A stretch of 64,000 nt of DNA from Bradyrhizobium sp. C9. Its GTDB lineage: Bacteria; Pseudomonadota; Alphaproteobacteria; Rhizobiales; Xanthobacteraceae. Positions 27,958 through 35,917 of this stretch are shown in pieces (position 1 is the first letter of the stretch; the number at the start of each line of letters is the position of its first letter). The position numbers and the translations under genes were made by a program. Under the pieces are notes generated by a model, which was not told the origin of the DNA, made no database searches, and saw only the letters and a program-made list of their open reading frames with translations. The stretch is from contig NZ_NWTG01000023.1 of NCBI RefSeq assembly GCF_002532045.1, forward strand, positions 56,577 through 120,576. The letters run 5' to 3'.

Positions 27958-28011
27958 CTAAGGACTAGATCCAAGGGACTAGATCCGAACTGGATCCCAA
28001 GGACTACATCT
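27949..28011 (+). repeat. Short tandem imperfect repeats around the coxM stop
   Basis: AAGGACTAGCT, AAGGACTAGATCC, AAGGGACTAGATCC, a diverged GAACTGGATCCC and AAGGACTACATCT follow one another between the last codons of coxM and coxD. The unit is 11-14 bp and starts with the coxM Lys-Asp-stop codons. It looks like local slippage duplication of the gene end. Confidence 0.7.
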
Positions 28012-28054
28012 AACGCGTGACATTGCTAACCCCTGTTCGAAGACTGGCTGTTCC

Positions 28055-28963
28055 ATGAGTGCATCGGCGTTACCCACTTCCGTCGATGCGCTCGAAGACC
28101 TCCTGATCTCGCGCGGCTATCTCGCCGAACGGTCGCTGGCGACCGTGACCTATCTCGCGCTGCGGATGGGCCGGCCGCTGTTCCTCGAAGGCGAGGCCGG
28201 CGTCGGCAAGACCGAGATCGCAAAGGTCCTGTCGGCGGCGCTCGGGCGCAAGCTGATCCGCCTGCAATGCTATGAAGGCCTCGACGTCGCCTCCGCCGTC
28301 TATGAGTGGAGCAGCGCCGCGCAGATGATCGCGATCCGGCTCGCGGAAGCCTCCGGCGATACCGATCGCGACCAGCTCGCGAGCGACATCTTCGCCGAGC
28401 GCTTCCTGATCAAGCGGCCGCTGCTGCAGGCGCTGGAGCCTGACGTTGCCGGCCCGCCAGTGCTGCTGATCGACGAGCTCGACCGCGCCGACGAGGCGTT
28501 CGAGGCGTATCTCTTGGAAATCCTCAGCGACTTCCAGGTTACGATCCCCGAGCTCGGCACCGTGAAGGCGCCGGCGCCGCCGATCGTCATCATCACCTCG
28601 AACCGGACGCGCGAGATCCACGACGCGCTGAAGCGGCGCTGCCTCTATCACTGGGTGGATTATCCCACGGCAGACCGCGAGCTGGCGATCGTCAAGTCGC
28701 GGGTGCCGAACATTTCCGCAAAGCTGTCGCAGCAGGTGGTCCGCTTCGTGCAGGCGCTACGCAACCAGGATTTCTACAAGTCGCCGGGTGTCGCCGAGAC
28801 GATCGACTGGGCGACCGCACTGTCCGAGCTCGACGCGCGCTCGCTGACGCCGCAGGTGGTCGGCGACACGCTGGGCGCGCTGCTCAAGTATCAGGACGAC
28901 ATCGCGCGGATGCAGGGCGATGCGTTGCAGAAGACATTGAAGGAAGCGACGAGCGAGACGTAG
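28055..28963 (+). CDS. coxD: MoxR-type AAA+ ATPase, CoxD-like
   Basis: A 302-residue AAA+ ATPase. Walker A GEAGVGKTE, Walker B LLIDELDRAD, sensor 1 TSNRTREIHDALKRRC with the arginine finger. CoxD acts with CoxE to complete the copper-sulfur-molybdenum centre of CO dehydrogenase, and homologues serve other molybdenum hydroxylases. The downstream VWA gene is its usual partner. Confidence 0.9.
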   Translation: MSASALPTSVDALEDLLISRGYLAERSLATVTYLALRMGRPLFLEGEAGVGKTEIAKVLSAALGRKLIRLQCYEGLDVASAVYEWSSAAQMIAIRLAEASGDTDRDQLASDIFAERFLIKRPLLQALEPDVAGPPVLLIDELDRADEAFEAYLLEILSDFQVTIPELGTVKAPAPPIVIITSNRTREIHDALKRRCLYHWVDYPTADRELAIVKSRVPNISAKLSQQVVRFVQALRNQDFYKSPGVAETIDWATALSELDARSLTPQVVGDTLGALLKYQDDIARMQGDALQKTLKEATSET

Positions 28964-28968
28964 CCCTT

Positions 28969-29062
28969 CGTCATTCCGGGGCGACGCGCCAGCGTCGAAC
29001 CCGGAATCTCGAAGTTGTTGCGCGAGATTCCGGGTTCACGCTTCGCGTGCCCCGGAATGACA
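28969..29062. repeat. Palindromic repeat (CGTCATTCCGGGG family), copy A
   Basis: Starts CGTCATTCCGGGGCGACGCG and ends GCCCCGGAATGAC. Inner GGAATCTCG and CGAGATTCC arms are present. It lies between coxD and coxE. Related copies are at 34042-34166 and 38068-38164. Confidence 0.8.
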
Positions 29063-29073
29063 GGGTACAAACG

Positions 29074-30276
29074 ATGCCGATCAACCACCTCGCGCCTCCG
29101 ACCGGCCACATGGCCGACAACGTGATCGGCTTTGCCCGCGCGCTGCGGGCGGCGGGGCTTCCCGTGGGGCCGGGCTCGGTGATCGATGCGCTCGACGCGT
29201 TGCAGCTGATCGAGGTCGGCAACCGCTCGGATTTCTACGCCACGCTGGAGGCGATCTTCGTCAAGCGCCATGAGCATGCGCTGATCTTCCACCAGGCCTT
29301 CATGCTGTTCTTCCGCGCGGCCGAGGAGTGGAAGAGCATGCTGGACTCCGTCCCGCTGCCCGACCACGCCAAGAAGAAGCCGCCGCCGGCCTCGCGCCGG
29401 GTCCAGGAGGCGATGGCGCAACCGGCGAAGAGCGAGGAGCGGCCGCAGGCCCAGGAGCAGGAGCTGAAGCTTTCGGTCTCCGACAAGGAGGTGCTGCAGA
29501 AGAAGGATTTCGCGCAGATGACCGCGGCGGAGATCGCCGAGGTGACGCGCGAGATCGCCAAGATGCGGCTGCCGCAGGCCGAGCTGGTGACCCGCCGCTA
29601 CCAGCCGGACGCGCGCGGCCTGCGGCTCGACATGCGCCGCACCGTGCGCAACTCGCTGCGCACCGGCGGCGAGATCATCGATATCAGGAAGCTTGGTCGG
29701 ATCGAGAAGCCGGCGCCGATCGTGGCGCTGCTCGATATCTCCGGTTCGATGAGCGAGTACACCCGCCTGTTCCTGCACTTCCTGCACGCCATCACCGACT
29801 ACCGCAAGCGGGTCTCGGTATTCCTGTTCGGCACCCGTCTGACCAATGTGACGCGCGCGTTACGGGCGCGTGACCCCGACGAGGCGCTGGCGAGCTGCAC
29901 GTCCTCGGTCGAGGACTGGGCCGGCGGGACGCGGATCGCGACCTCGCTGCACACCTTCAACCAGCTCTGGGCCCGCCGGGTGCTCGGGCAGGGCGCCATC
30001 GTCCTCCTTATATCCGATGGACTAGAACGCGAGGCCGATGCCAAACTGGCCTTCGAGATGGACCGTTTGCACCGCTCCTGCCGCCGCCTGATCTGGCTCA
30101 ACCCGCTGCTGCGCTATTCGGGCTTCGAGGCCAAGGCGCAGGGCATCAAAATGATGCTGCCCCACGTTGACGAATTTCGCCCGGTGCATAACTTGACGTC
30201 CATCAAGGGCTTGATCGGGGCGCTGTCATCCCCGCCGCCGGCGCACCACCGCAGCCTGATCCGCTCTGTAGCCTAA
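29074..30276 (+). CDS. coxE: VWA-domain protein, CoxE-like
   Basis: A 400-residue protein with a basic, Lys/Pro/Gln-rich central linker (about residues 105-150) and a C-terminal von Willebrand A domain carrying the MIDAS sequence LLDISGSMS and the SSVEDWAGGTRIATSL second loop. It pairs with the MoxR ATPase for metal-centre maturation. The ATG at 29074 is chosen; an upstream in-frame ATG at 29047 falls within the palindromic repeat. Confidence 0.9.
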   Translation: MPINHLAPPTGHMADNVIGFARALRAAGLPVGPGSVIDALDALQLIEVGNRSDFYATLEAIFVKRHEHALIFHQAFMLFFRAAEEWKSMLDSVPLPDHAKKKPPPASRRVQEAMAQPAKSEERPQAQEQELKLSVSDKEVLQKKDFAQMTAAEIAEVTREIAKMRLPQAELVTRRYQPDARGLRLDMRRTVRNSLRTGGEIIDIRKLGRIEKPAPIVALLDISGSMSEYTRLFLHFLHAITDYRKRVSVFLFGTRLTNVTRALRARDPDEALASCTSSVEDWAGGTRIATSLHTFNQLWARRVLGQGAIVLLISDGLEREADAKLAFEMDRLHRSCRRLIWLNPLLRYSGFEAKAQGIKMMLPHVDEFRPVHNLTSIKGLIGALSSPPPAHHRSLIRSVA

Positions 30277-30305
30277 GAAGCCTGACCCGATAGCAGGAGG
30301 CCACC

Positions 30306-30629
30306 ATGCTGAACCGCGACGAAGACATTCTGCAGGCCGCCGAGACCTGGCAGAAGCAGGGCCATGGCGTGGCGCTCGCCACCGTGGTCGAGACCTGGGG
30401 CTCGGCGCCGCGCCCGGCCGGCTCGAGCCTCGTCATCAATGACGACGGCACGTTTCTCGGCTCGGTCTCCGGCGGCTGCGTCGAGGGCGCTGTCGTCACC
30501 GAGGCGCTCGACGTGATCGCGAGCGGCCAGCCCAAAATGCTCGAATTCGGCGTCGCCGACGAGACGGCCTGGAATGTCGGCCTGTCCTGCGGCGGCACCA
30601 TCCGCGTGTTCGTCGAGAAGGTCGGTTAG
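30306..30629 (+). CDS. XdhC/CoxI N-terminal domain protein
   Basis: A 107-residue protein formed only of the XdhC_CoxI N-terminal domain: ATVVETWGSAPRPAGS and FLGSVSGGCVEGAVV are diagnostic. Such proteins bind or insert molybdenum cofactor and protect it until transfer into the apoenzyme. Strong AGGAGG ahead of the ATG. It is split from its Rossmann-domain partner, which starts 3 bp downstream as a separate gene. Confidence 0.9.
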   Translation: MLNRDEDILQAAETWQKQGHGVALATVVETWGSAPRPAGSSLVINDDGTFLGSVSGGCVEGAVVTEALDVIASGQPKMLEFGVADETAWNVGLSCGGTIRVFVEKVG

Positions 30630-30631
30630 CC

Positions 30632-31333
30632 GTGAAACTCGAAATTTTGAAAGAGCTGAACGCCGAGCGCGCCGCACGCCGTCCGGTCATCATCGTCACC
30701 GACACCGCCAATGGCGAGCAGCGTCTGGTCAAGGCGAAAGACATCGCCGCTGATCCGCTGCGTGCCGAGCTTTCCAAGCAGCTGCGGATGGGCAAGAGCG
30801 GCAATGTCGAGGTCGCGGGCAACAAGTTGTTCCTCAATGTCTACGCGCCGACCGCAAAGCTCGTGATCATCGGCGCGGTCCATATCAGCCAGGCGCTGGC
30901 GCCGCTGGCGCGCTCGCTCGACTATGACGTGACGGTGGTCGATCCGCGCACCGCGTTTGCAAGCCCGGAGCGTTTCCCCGACGTGCCGCTGGTCGCCGAA
31001 TGGCCCGACGTCGCGCTGCCGCCGCTCAACGTCGATCACTACACCGCGTTCGTCGCGGTGACGCATGATCCCAAGATCGACGATCCGGCGCTGCTGCACG
31101 CATTCGACCGCGACTGCTTCTATATCGGCGCGCTCGGCTCGCGGAAGACCCACGCCAAGCGCGCCGAACGGCTGCGTGCCCAGGGCGCCAAGGACAGCGA
31201 CATCGCGCGCATCCACGCGCCGATCGGCCTGGACATCGGCGCGGTGTCACCGTCGGAGATCGCGGTTGCGATCATGGCCGAGATCACCGCGCAGCTGCGT
31301 TTGCCTCCCAAAGAAAAAGAAGAAGCGGCATGA
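30632..31333 (+). CDS. XdhC Rossmann-domain protein
   Basis: A 233-residue protein beginning with GTG. Its C-terminal part has VIIGAVHISQALAPLA (dinucleotide-like glycine loop with Ala in place of the usual second Gly), TVVDPRTAFASPERF, the VAVTHDPKIDD stretch and IGALGSRKTHAKR, followed by HAPIGLDIGAVSP. These are the XdhC C-terminal signatures. Together with the preceding small gene it makes up one complete XdhC split in two. The stop overlaps the next start (ATGA). Confidence 0.9.
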   Translation: MKLEILKELNAERAARRPVIIVTDTANGEQRLVKAKDIAADPLRAELSKQLRMGKSGNVEVAGNKLFLNVYAPTAKLVIIGAVHISQALAPLARSLDYDVTVVDPRTAFASPERFPDVPLVAEWPDVALPPLNVDHYTAFVAVTHDPKIDDPALLHAFDRDCFYIGALGSRKTHAKRAERLRAQGAKDSDIARIHAPIGLDIGAVSPSEIAVAIMAEITAQLRLPPKEKEEAA

Positions 31334-32934
31334 AGTTCGGTCCCGCCAGTCCGGCCGACGCGATTGGCGGCGTCACCGTGCATACGCTCCGCCAGGGTAC
31401 GCTGGTGCTCAAGAAGGGCACCACGATCGGCCCTGACGAGGTCGAGGCGCTGACCAAAGCCGGCGTCAAGGACGTCGTCGTGGTGCGGCTGGAGGAGGGC
31501 GATGTCTCCGAAGACACAGCTGCCGCCAGCATCGCGCAGGCGGTGGCGGGCGAGGGCGTCAACGTCGAGCGCGCCTTCACCGGCCGCGCCAATCTGTTCG
31601 CGGCGCGTCCCGGCGTGCTGGTGGTCGACCGCGGCGCGGTTGATCGCATCAACGGCGTCGACGAGGCCATCACCTTTGCGACGCTTGCGGCGTTCAAGCC
31701 GGTGGTCGAAGGCGAGATGATCGCGACCGTCAAGTTGATCCCGTTCGGCGTCGAGGGGCGCTTACGCGATGCGGCCGTCGCCGTCGCCGGCAAGGACACG
31801 CTGCGGATCGCGCCCTACACGATCAAGAAGGTCGGCGTGGTCTCGACCTTGCTGCCGGGCCTTGCGCCGAAGGTGATCGACAAGACGCTGCGCGTCACCG
31901 CCGAGCGTCTGGCGCCGGCCGGCGCCACCATCATCGCCGAGCGCCGCGTGCCGCATGACGAGACGGTGCTCGCAGCCTCGATCAAGGAATTGCTCGGCCT
32001 CGGCGCCGAACTCGTCATCGTGTTCGGCGCATCGGCGATCGCCGACCGCCGCGACGTGATCCCGGCCGCCATCACCGGGATCGGCGGCGCCATCGAGCAT
32101 TTCGGCATGCCGGTCGATCCCGGCAATCTGCTGCTGATCGGCAGCGCCGGCGGCGTGCCGGTGCTGGGCGCGCCGGGTTGCGCGCGCTCGCCGGTCGAGA
32201 ACGGTTTTGACTGGGTGCTGATGCGGCTGCTTGCCGGCATCAAGGTGACGCGATCGGATCTCACCGGCATGGGCGTCGGCGGCCTTCTGATGGAGATCGT
32301 GACGCGGCCGCAGCCGCGCACCGTCCCGGACACCGAAGGCAACCGCAACGTCGCGGCGATCGTGCTCGCCGCCGGCCGCTCGACCCGGATGGGCGGCCCG
32401 AACAAGCTGCTCGCCGAGCTCGACGGCAAGAAGCTCGCGCGCATCGTCGCCGAGCAGGCGCTGGCCTCGAAAGCCTCGGAGGTGATCGTCGTCACCGGGC
32501 ACCAGGCCACGCTGGTCGAGCAGGCGCTTGATGGACTCAAGGTCAAGTTCGTCCGCAACCCGGATTTCGCCGGCGGCCTCGCCAGCTCGGTGAAGGCGGG
32601 CATCTCGGCGGTCTCCGACAGCGCCGACGGCGCGGTGGTCTGCCTCGGCGACATGCCGCTGATCGATGCCAAGCTGATCGATCGCCTGATCGAAACCTTC
32701 GCGCCCGATCGTGGCCATCTGATCGCGGTCCCGGTCAGCGAGGGTCGGCGCGGCAATCCCGTGTTGTGGTCGCGGCGTTTCTTCAAGGAATTGATGACGC
32801 TCGACGGCGACATCGGCGCCCGTCATCTGATCGCCAAGCATGCCGAGGTGGTCGCCGAGGTCCCGGTCGAAGGCAACAGCGCCTTCCTCGATATCGATAC
32901 CCCGCAGGCACTGGAAGCCGCGCGGCGGGGGTAG
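31330..32934 (+). CDS. MoeA-like / MobA-like fusion (molybdenum cofactor cytidylyltransferase type)
   Basis: A 534-residue two-domain protein. The first about 330 residues form a molybdopterin-binding MoaB/MoeA-type domain, with VSTLLPG, ELVIVFGASAIADRRDVIP and GNLLLIG. Residues from about 340 are a MobA/MocA-like nucleotidyltransferase starting IVLAAGRSTRMGGPNKLL, with VCLGDMPLID and the GNPVLWSRRFF loop. MocA-type enzymes attach CMP to the cofactor used by xanthine-oxidase-family enzymes, consistent with the cox locus. Coupled to the XdhC gene by ATGA. Confidence 0.88.
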   Translation: MKFGPASPADAIGGVTVHTLRQGTLVLKKGTTIGPDEVEALTKAGVKDVVVVRLEEGDVSEDTAAASIAQAVAGEGVNVERAFTGRANLFAARPGVLVVDRGAVDRINGVDEAITFATLAAFKPVVEGEMIATVKLIPFGVEGRLRDAAVAVAGKDTLRIAPYTIKKVGVVSTLLPGLAPKVIDKTLRVTAERLAPAGATIIAERRVPHDETVLAASIKELLGLGAELVIVFGASAIADRRDVIPAAITGIGGAIEHFGMPVDPGNLLLIGSAGGVPVLGAPGCARSPVENGFDWVLMRLLAGIKVTRSDLTGMGVGGLLMEIVTRPQPRTVPDTEGNRNVAAIVLAAGRSTRMGGPNKLLAELDGKKLARIVAEQALASKASEVIVVTGHQATLVEQALDGLKVKFVRNPDFAGGLASSVKAGISAVSDSADGAVVCLGDMPLIDAKLIDRLIETFAPDRGHLIAVPVSEGRRGNPVLWSRRFFKELMTLDGDIGARHLIAKHAEVVAEVPVEGNSAFLDIDTPQALEAARRG

Positions 32935-32945
32935 CGCTACGCACC

Positions 32946-32971
32946 GTCGTCCCTGCTTTCGCGGGGACGAC
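32946..32971. terminator. Hairpin after the cox locus (GTCGTCCC ... GGGACGAC)
   Basis: An 8-bp stem, GTCGTCCC and GGGACGAC, 12 bp beyond the stop of the MoeA-MobA gene. It resembles the core of a common rhizobial palindromic repeat and could also end the cox transcript. No T-run follows. Confidence 0.45.
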
Positions 32972-33060
32972 ACGCGGATAGCACTCGCTCTCAACCCGTC
33001 ATTCACCATCTGGAAACGACCCCTGCGTACAGTCCGCGCCGGACTTTGGGGGATTTCCGC

Positions 33061-33468
33061 TTGATCATTTCGACCGCCGCCGCGCAGCGTCGCGCGCTGA
33101 CGATTCTCGTCCTGACATTGCTGCTCGGCGCCACGCGTTTCTCCGTGGAAAACTTCCTCCCCAAGGCGCACGCGGCCGGCGCGTTCGCGGTCGGCAAATG
33201 CGGAGCCTATGGCCAGGCCTACGATTATCCGGCGGAGGGCGCGGCGCGCGCCGCCGCGCTGAAGCAGTGCAAGGGCGATTGCACCACCGTCACCATGAAG
33301 CGCGCCTGTGCCGCGCTCTCGATCGACATGAAGAATCCCTGCGGCGCCCATGGCTATGCGGTGGCGCCGAAAATATCGAGCTCTCTCAATGCCGCGACCA
33401 AGAAATGCTACGACTACGGCGGCAAGGAATGCGTGATCCGCGCCTGGGCCTGCGACGCCAAGGGCTAG
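33061..33468 (+). CDS. DUF4189 secreted Cys-rich protein
   Basis: A 135-residue exported protein. A signal peptide (hydrophobic LTILVLTLLLGA, cleavage around KAHA) is followed by a domain with repeated Cys and AFAVGKCGAYGQAYDY, CGAHGYA and AWACD-like segments typical of DUF4189. Eight Cys are visible in the mature part, suggesting disulfides. The TTG at 33061 is preferred for its GGGGGA at good spacing; TTG 33046 would add five residues. Confidence 0.8.
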   Translation: MIISTAAAQRRALTILVLTLLLGATRFSVENFLPKAHAAGAFAVGKCGAYGQAYDYPAEGAARAAALKQCKGDCTTVTMKRACAALSIDMKNPCGAHGYAVAPKISSSLNAATKKCYDYGGKECVIRAWACDAKG

Positions 33469-33612
33469 GTGCGGGCGGCGTGCCAGCGTTCCCTGCGGTC
33501 GTGCGGGCTCCAACAGGTCTTGCAGGAAACGAACATCAGCGTTTGACGGGCAGGTGAGGGATGCTCGGTCAGGACTGGTCTTTGCCACCTGCCTGCCGCT
33601 AAACTTTACCGC

Positions 33613-34023
33613 ATGCAATTCGACACCAAGATCGCGGTCGTGATCCGCACCGACCTGGAAGTCTGGCAGAAGCTCAACGTGGCGTCGTTTCTCGCCGGTG
33701 GCATCGCCGCTTCGTTTCCCGAATGTATCGGCGAGAATTACGAGGACGGGTCGGGGACGAAGTATCTGTCCTTGATCGGCCAGCCGATTCTGATCTATGG
33801 CGCCGATCGCGCGCAGTTGTCGCGCGCGCTGGAACGCGCGCTGGCGCGCGAGGTGCGGCCGGCGCTCTACACCGAGGATATGTTCAAGACCACGCATGAT
33901 GCCGCCAACCGCGAGGTGGTGAGCGCGGTGGCGCGCACCGACCTCAACCTGGTCGGCCTCGCCTTTCGCGCCGAGCGCAAGGTGGTCGACAAGATCCTCG
34001 ATGGGCTGAAGTTTCACACGTAG
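33613..34023 (+). CDS. DUF2000 family protein
   Basis: A 136-residue cytosolic protein: KIAVVIRTDLEVWQKLNVASFLAGG at the start, LIGQPILIYGAD in the middle and the Arg-rich REVRPALYTEDMF with C-terminal LNLVGLAFRAERKVVDKI. This fits DUF2000, a small alpha/beta family of unknown function. No operon context. Confidence 0.75.
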   Translation: MQFDTKIAVVIRTDLEVWQKLNVASFLAGGIAASFPECIGENYEDGSGTKYLSLIGQPILIYGADRAQLSRALERALAREVRPALYTEDMFKTTHDAANREVVSAVARTDLNLVGLAFRAERKVVDKILDGLKFHT

Positions 34024-34041
34024 CCGTCCAACTTTCCCTGT

Positions 34042-34166
34042 CGTCATTCCCCGATGCGCAATTGCGCACCTGGGGGCTCGCGAAGCGAGAGCCCGGAATC
34101 CATTTATCCGGGAGTTACGCGGCGCGATGGATTCCGGGCTCGTGCTTCGCACGCCCCGGAATGACG
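34042..34166. repeat. Palindromic repeat (CGTCATTCCGGGG family), copy B
   Basis: Opens CGTCATTCCCCGATGCGCAA and closes CGCCCCGGAATGACG, with GGAATCCAT and ATGGATTCC inner arms. It fills the first third of the 386-bp gap before the TetR gene. A further perfect hairpin, CCGTGCACGC-TTGA-GCGTGCACGG, lies at 34186-34209; the rest of the gap up to the promoter at 34375 has no gene. Confidence 0.8.
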
Positions 34167-34374
34167 GAGAGGGCGGTGTGGAATGCCGTGCACGCTTGAG
34201 CGTGCACGGGACCCGTAGGGGGGCGATCGGGACCAGACTTTCCCCGAGTGTTGCGCCGCGAGACCGCGGTCGCACGGCCTCTGGCCGTCAGCCCGGAAAT
34301 GGGCGCGGCTTTTGATCCCGCTCAAGCACGCGAACAGGAACATTTTGTATCGAACCGAGTTTTCCTGCATCACA

Positions 34375-34410
34375 TTGACAATGACTGACCAGTCAGTCAT
34401 ATTTTCGGCA
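34375..34410 (+). promoter_or_regulatory. Promoter with operator palindrome for the tetR-export operon
   Basis: TTGACA (34375-34380) and a -10 such as TATTTT (34400-34405) flank ATGACTGAC-CA-GTCAGTCAT (34381-34400), a perfect 9-bp inverted repeat of the type bound by TetR efflux repressors. The start ATG is at 34410, only about 5 bp after the -10, so the mRNA would have almost no leader. Confidence 0.7.
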
Positions 34411-35135
34411 TGACAAAGCGCAGCAACAAGACGACCCGCCCCCAGCCCGCCAAACGCCGGACCACGATCCGCGCCGCGGCGACGAGGCTCCCGAAGGTGG
34501 CCTCGGCACCGCTGGCTGAGGCGAAGCCGGCCGCGAGCCGCGCCGGGAAATCCGCCGAGCGGCGCGCGGCGATCATCGAGGCGGCGATGGACGAGTTCAT
34601 CGCACGCGGCTTTGCCGCGACGCGGCTCGACGACGTCGCCAAGCGCGCGGGCGTCGCCAAGGGCACGCTCTATCTCTACTTCAAGGACAAGGAATCGATG
34701 TTCGAGGAGCTGATCCGCACTGCGCTGGTGCCGCTGATCGGCCGCCTGACCACGCTGCCCACCATCACCGGTCCCGTGCGCGATGCGGTGGAGGGGTTTG
34801 CCGAGACTTTCATGCGCGAGGTCGTGGCGACCCGGCGCGGCGACATCATTCGGCTGATCGTGTCGGAAGGGCCGCGCTTTCCGGCGATCGCCGATTTCTA
34901 TTTCCGCGAGGTGGTGTCGAAGGGCCTAGCCGGCATGAAGGCGCTGGTGCAGCTCGCGATCACGCGCGGTGAGATCAAGCATCGCGAGCTCGGCGATTTC
35001 CCGCAACTGGTGGTCGCGCCTGCGATCGTCGCGGTGATCTGGCAGAGCCTGTTTGCCCGCCACGCGCCGCTCGACGGGCTCGCGATGTTCAAGGTGCATC
35101 TCGATCTGATCTTCGGCGAACGGAGCAAGACATGA
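34410..35135 (+). CDS. TetR family repressor of a HlyD-ABC export operon
   Basis: A 241-residue TetR protein with an unusual basic, Ala/Pro-rich extension of about 45 residues before the HTH. The HTH domain follows, with IIEAAMDEFIARGFAATRLDDVAKRAGVAKGTLYLYF-type pattern at about residues 53-90. It overlaps the following HlyD gene (ATGA) and has a perfect operator upstream, so it most likely represses this four-gene operon and is relieved by a transported compound. Confidence 0.88.
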   Translation: MTKRSNKTTRPQPAKRRTTIRAAATRLPKVASAPLAEAKPAASRAGKSAERRAAIIEAAMDEFIARGFAATRLDDVAKRAGVAKGTLYLYFKDKESMFEELIRTALVPLIGRLTTLPTITGPVRDAVEGFAETFMREVVATRRGDIIRLIVSEGPRFPAIADFYFREVVSKGLAGMKALVQLAITRGEIKHRELGDFPQLVVAPAIVAVIWQSLFARHAPLDGLAMFKVHLDLIFGERSKT

Positions 35136-35917
35136 CCGCGTCGCGCATGGTGAAACTGATCGCGGCCGTCGCGCTGGCCGCGGCGCTGGCCGGCTGCCAG
35201 GAGAAGCGGGACCCCGGCTTCCAGGGCTGGGTCGAGGCCGACATGATCTTCGTCAGCCCCGATGAATCCGGCCGCGTCATCAAGCTCAACGTGCGCGAGG
35301 GCGACGAGGTCAAGCCCGGCGATCAGCTATATTCGGTCGACGACGATCTGCAACGTGCCGACCTCAACCAGAACAACGCGACCCTGGCCAACGCGCAGCA
35401 GAGCTATGACCGCGCCGCTTCGCTGCGGGGCACCGGCGCCGGCACCCAGGCTAACCTCGATTCCGCCGTCTCGGCGCTGCGCGTCGCGGAAGCGCGCGTC
35501 GTCACCTCGCAGACCCGGCTCGACCGCCGCAAGGGCTTTGCGCCGATCGCGGGAGCGATCCAGCAGATCTATTTCCGCGAGGGCGAGATGGTGCAGGCGC
35601 AGCGGCCGGTGCTGTCGATCATGCCGCCCGGCAACATGAAGCTGCGCTTCTTCGTGCCGGAGACCGAGCTGCCGAAGCTCGCGCTCGGTGACGAGGTGAG
35701 GGTGACCTGCGACAATTGCGCGAATGATCTCACCGCGAAGATCTATTTCATCGCCACCACGGCGGAGTACACGCCGCCCGTCATCTACAGCCTCGATGAG
35801 CGCAACAAGCTGGTCTATCTGATCCAGGCGCGGCCGAGCCGGCCCGATGTACTGCGGGTCGGCCAGCCGATCAGCATCTACCTTAACCCCAAAACGCCGA
35901 TGGCGGCGCGCAGATGA
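35132..35917 (+). CDS. HlyD/EmrA-type periplasmic adaptor lipoprotein
   Basis: A 261-residue membrane-fusion protein. Signal peptide with lipobox ALAGC (Cys22), a biotinyl-lipoyl-like half (SPDESGRVIKLNVREGDEVKPGD), a coiled hairpin (about residues 75-130, Ala/Gln-rich), the second lipoyl half (FAPIAGAIQQIYFREGEMV) and a beta-barrel. It links the ABC exporter of the next two genes to an outer-membrane channel. Both ends overlap neighbouring genes by ATGA. Confidence 0.88.
   Translation: MTASRMVKLIAAVALAAALAGCQEKRDPGFQGWVEADMIFVSPDESGRVIKLNVREGDEVKPGDQLYSVDDDLQRADLNQNNATLANAQQSYDRAASLRGTGAGTQANLDSAVSALRVAEARVVTSQTRLDRRKGFAPIAGAIQQIYFREGEMVQAQRPVLSIMPPGNMKLRFFVPETELPKLALGDEVRVTCDNCANDLTAKIYFIATTAEYTPPVIYSLDERNKLVYLIQARPSRPDVLRVGQPISIYLNPKTPMAARR

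Noticed and set aside
31762..34275. 837-codon open frame on the minus strand
   Set aside because: It runs antisense to the MoeA-MobA gene, the DUF4189 and the DUF2000 genes, is very Arg/His/Asp-rich and shows no domain. It is a high-GC shadow.
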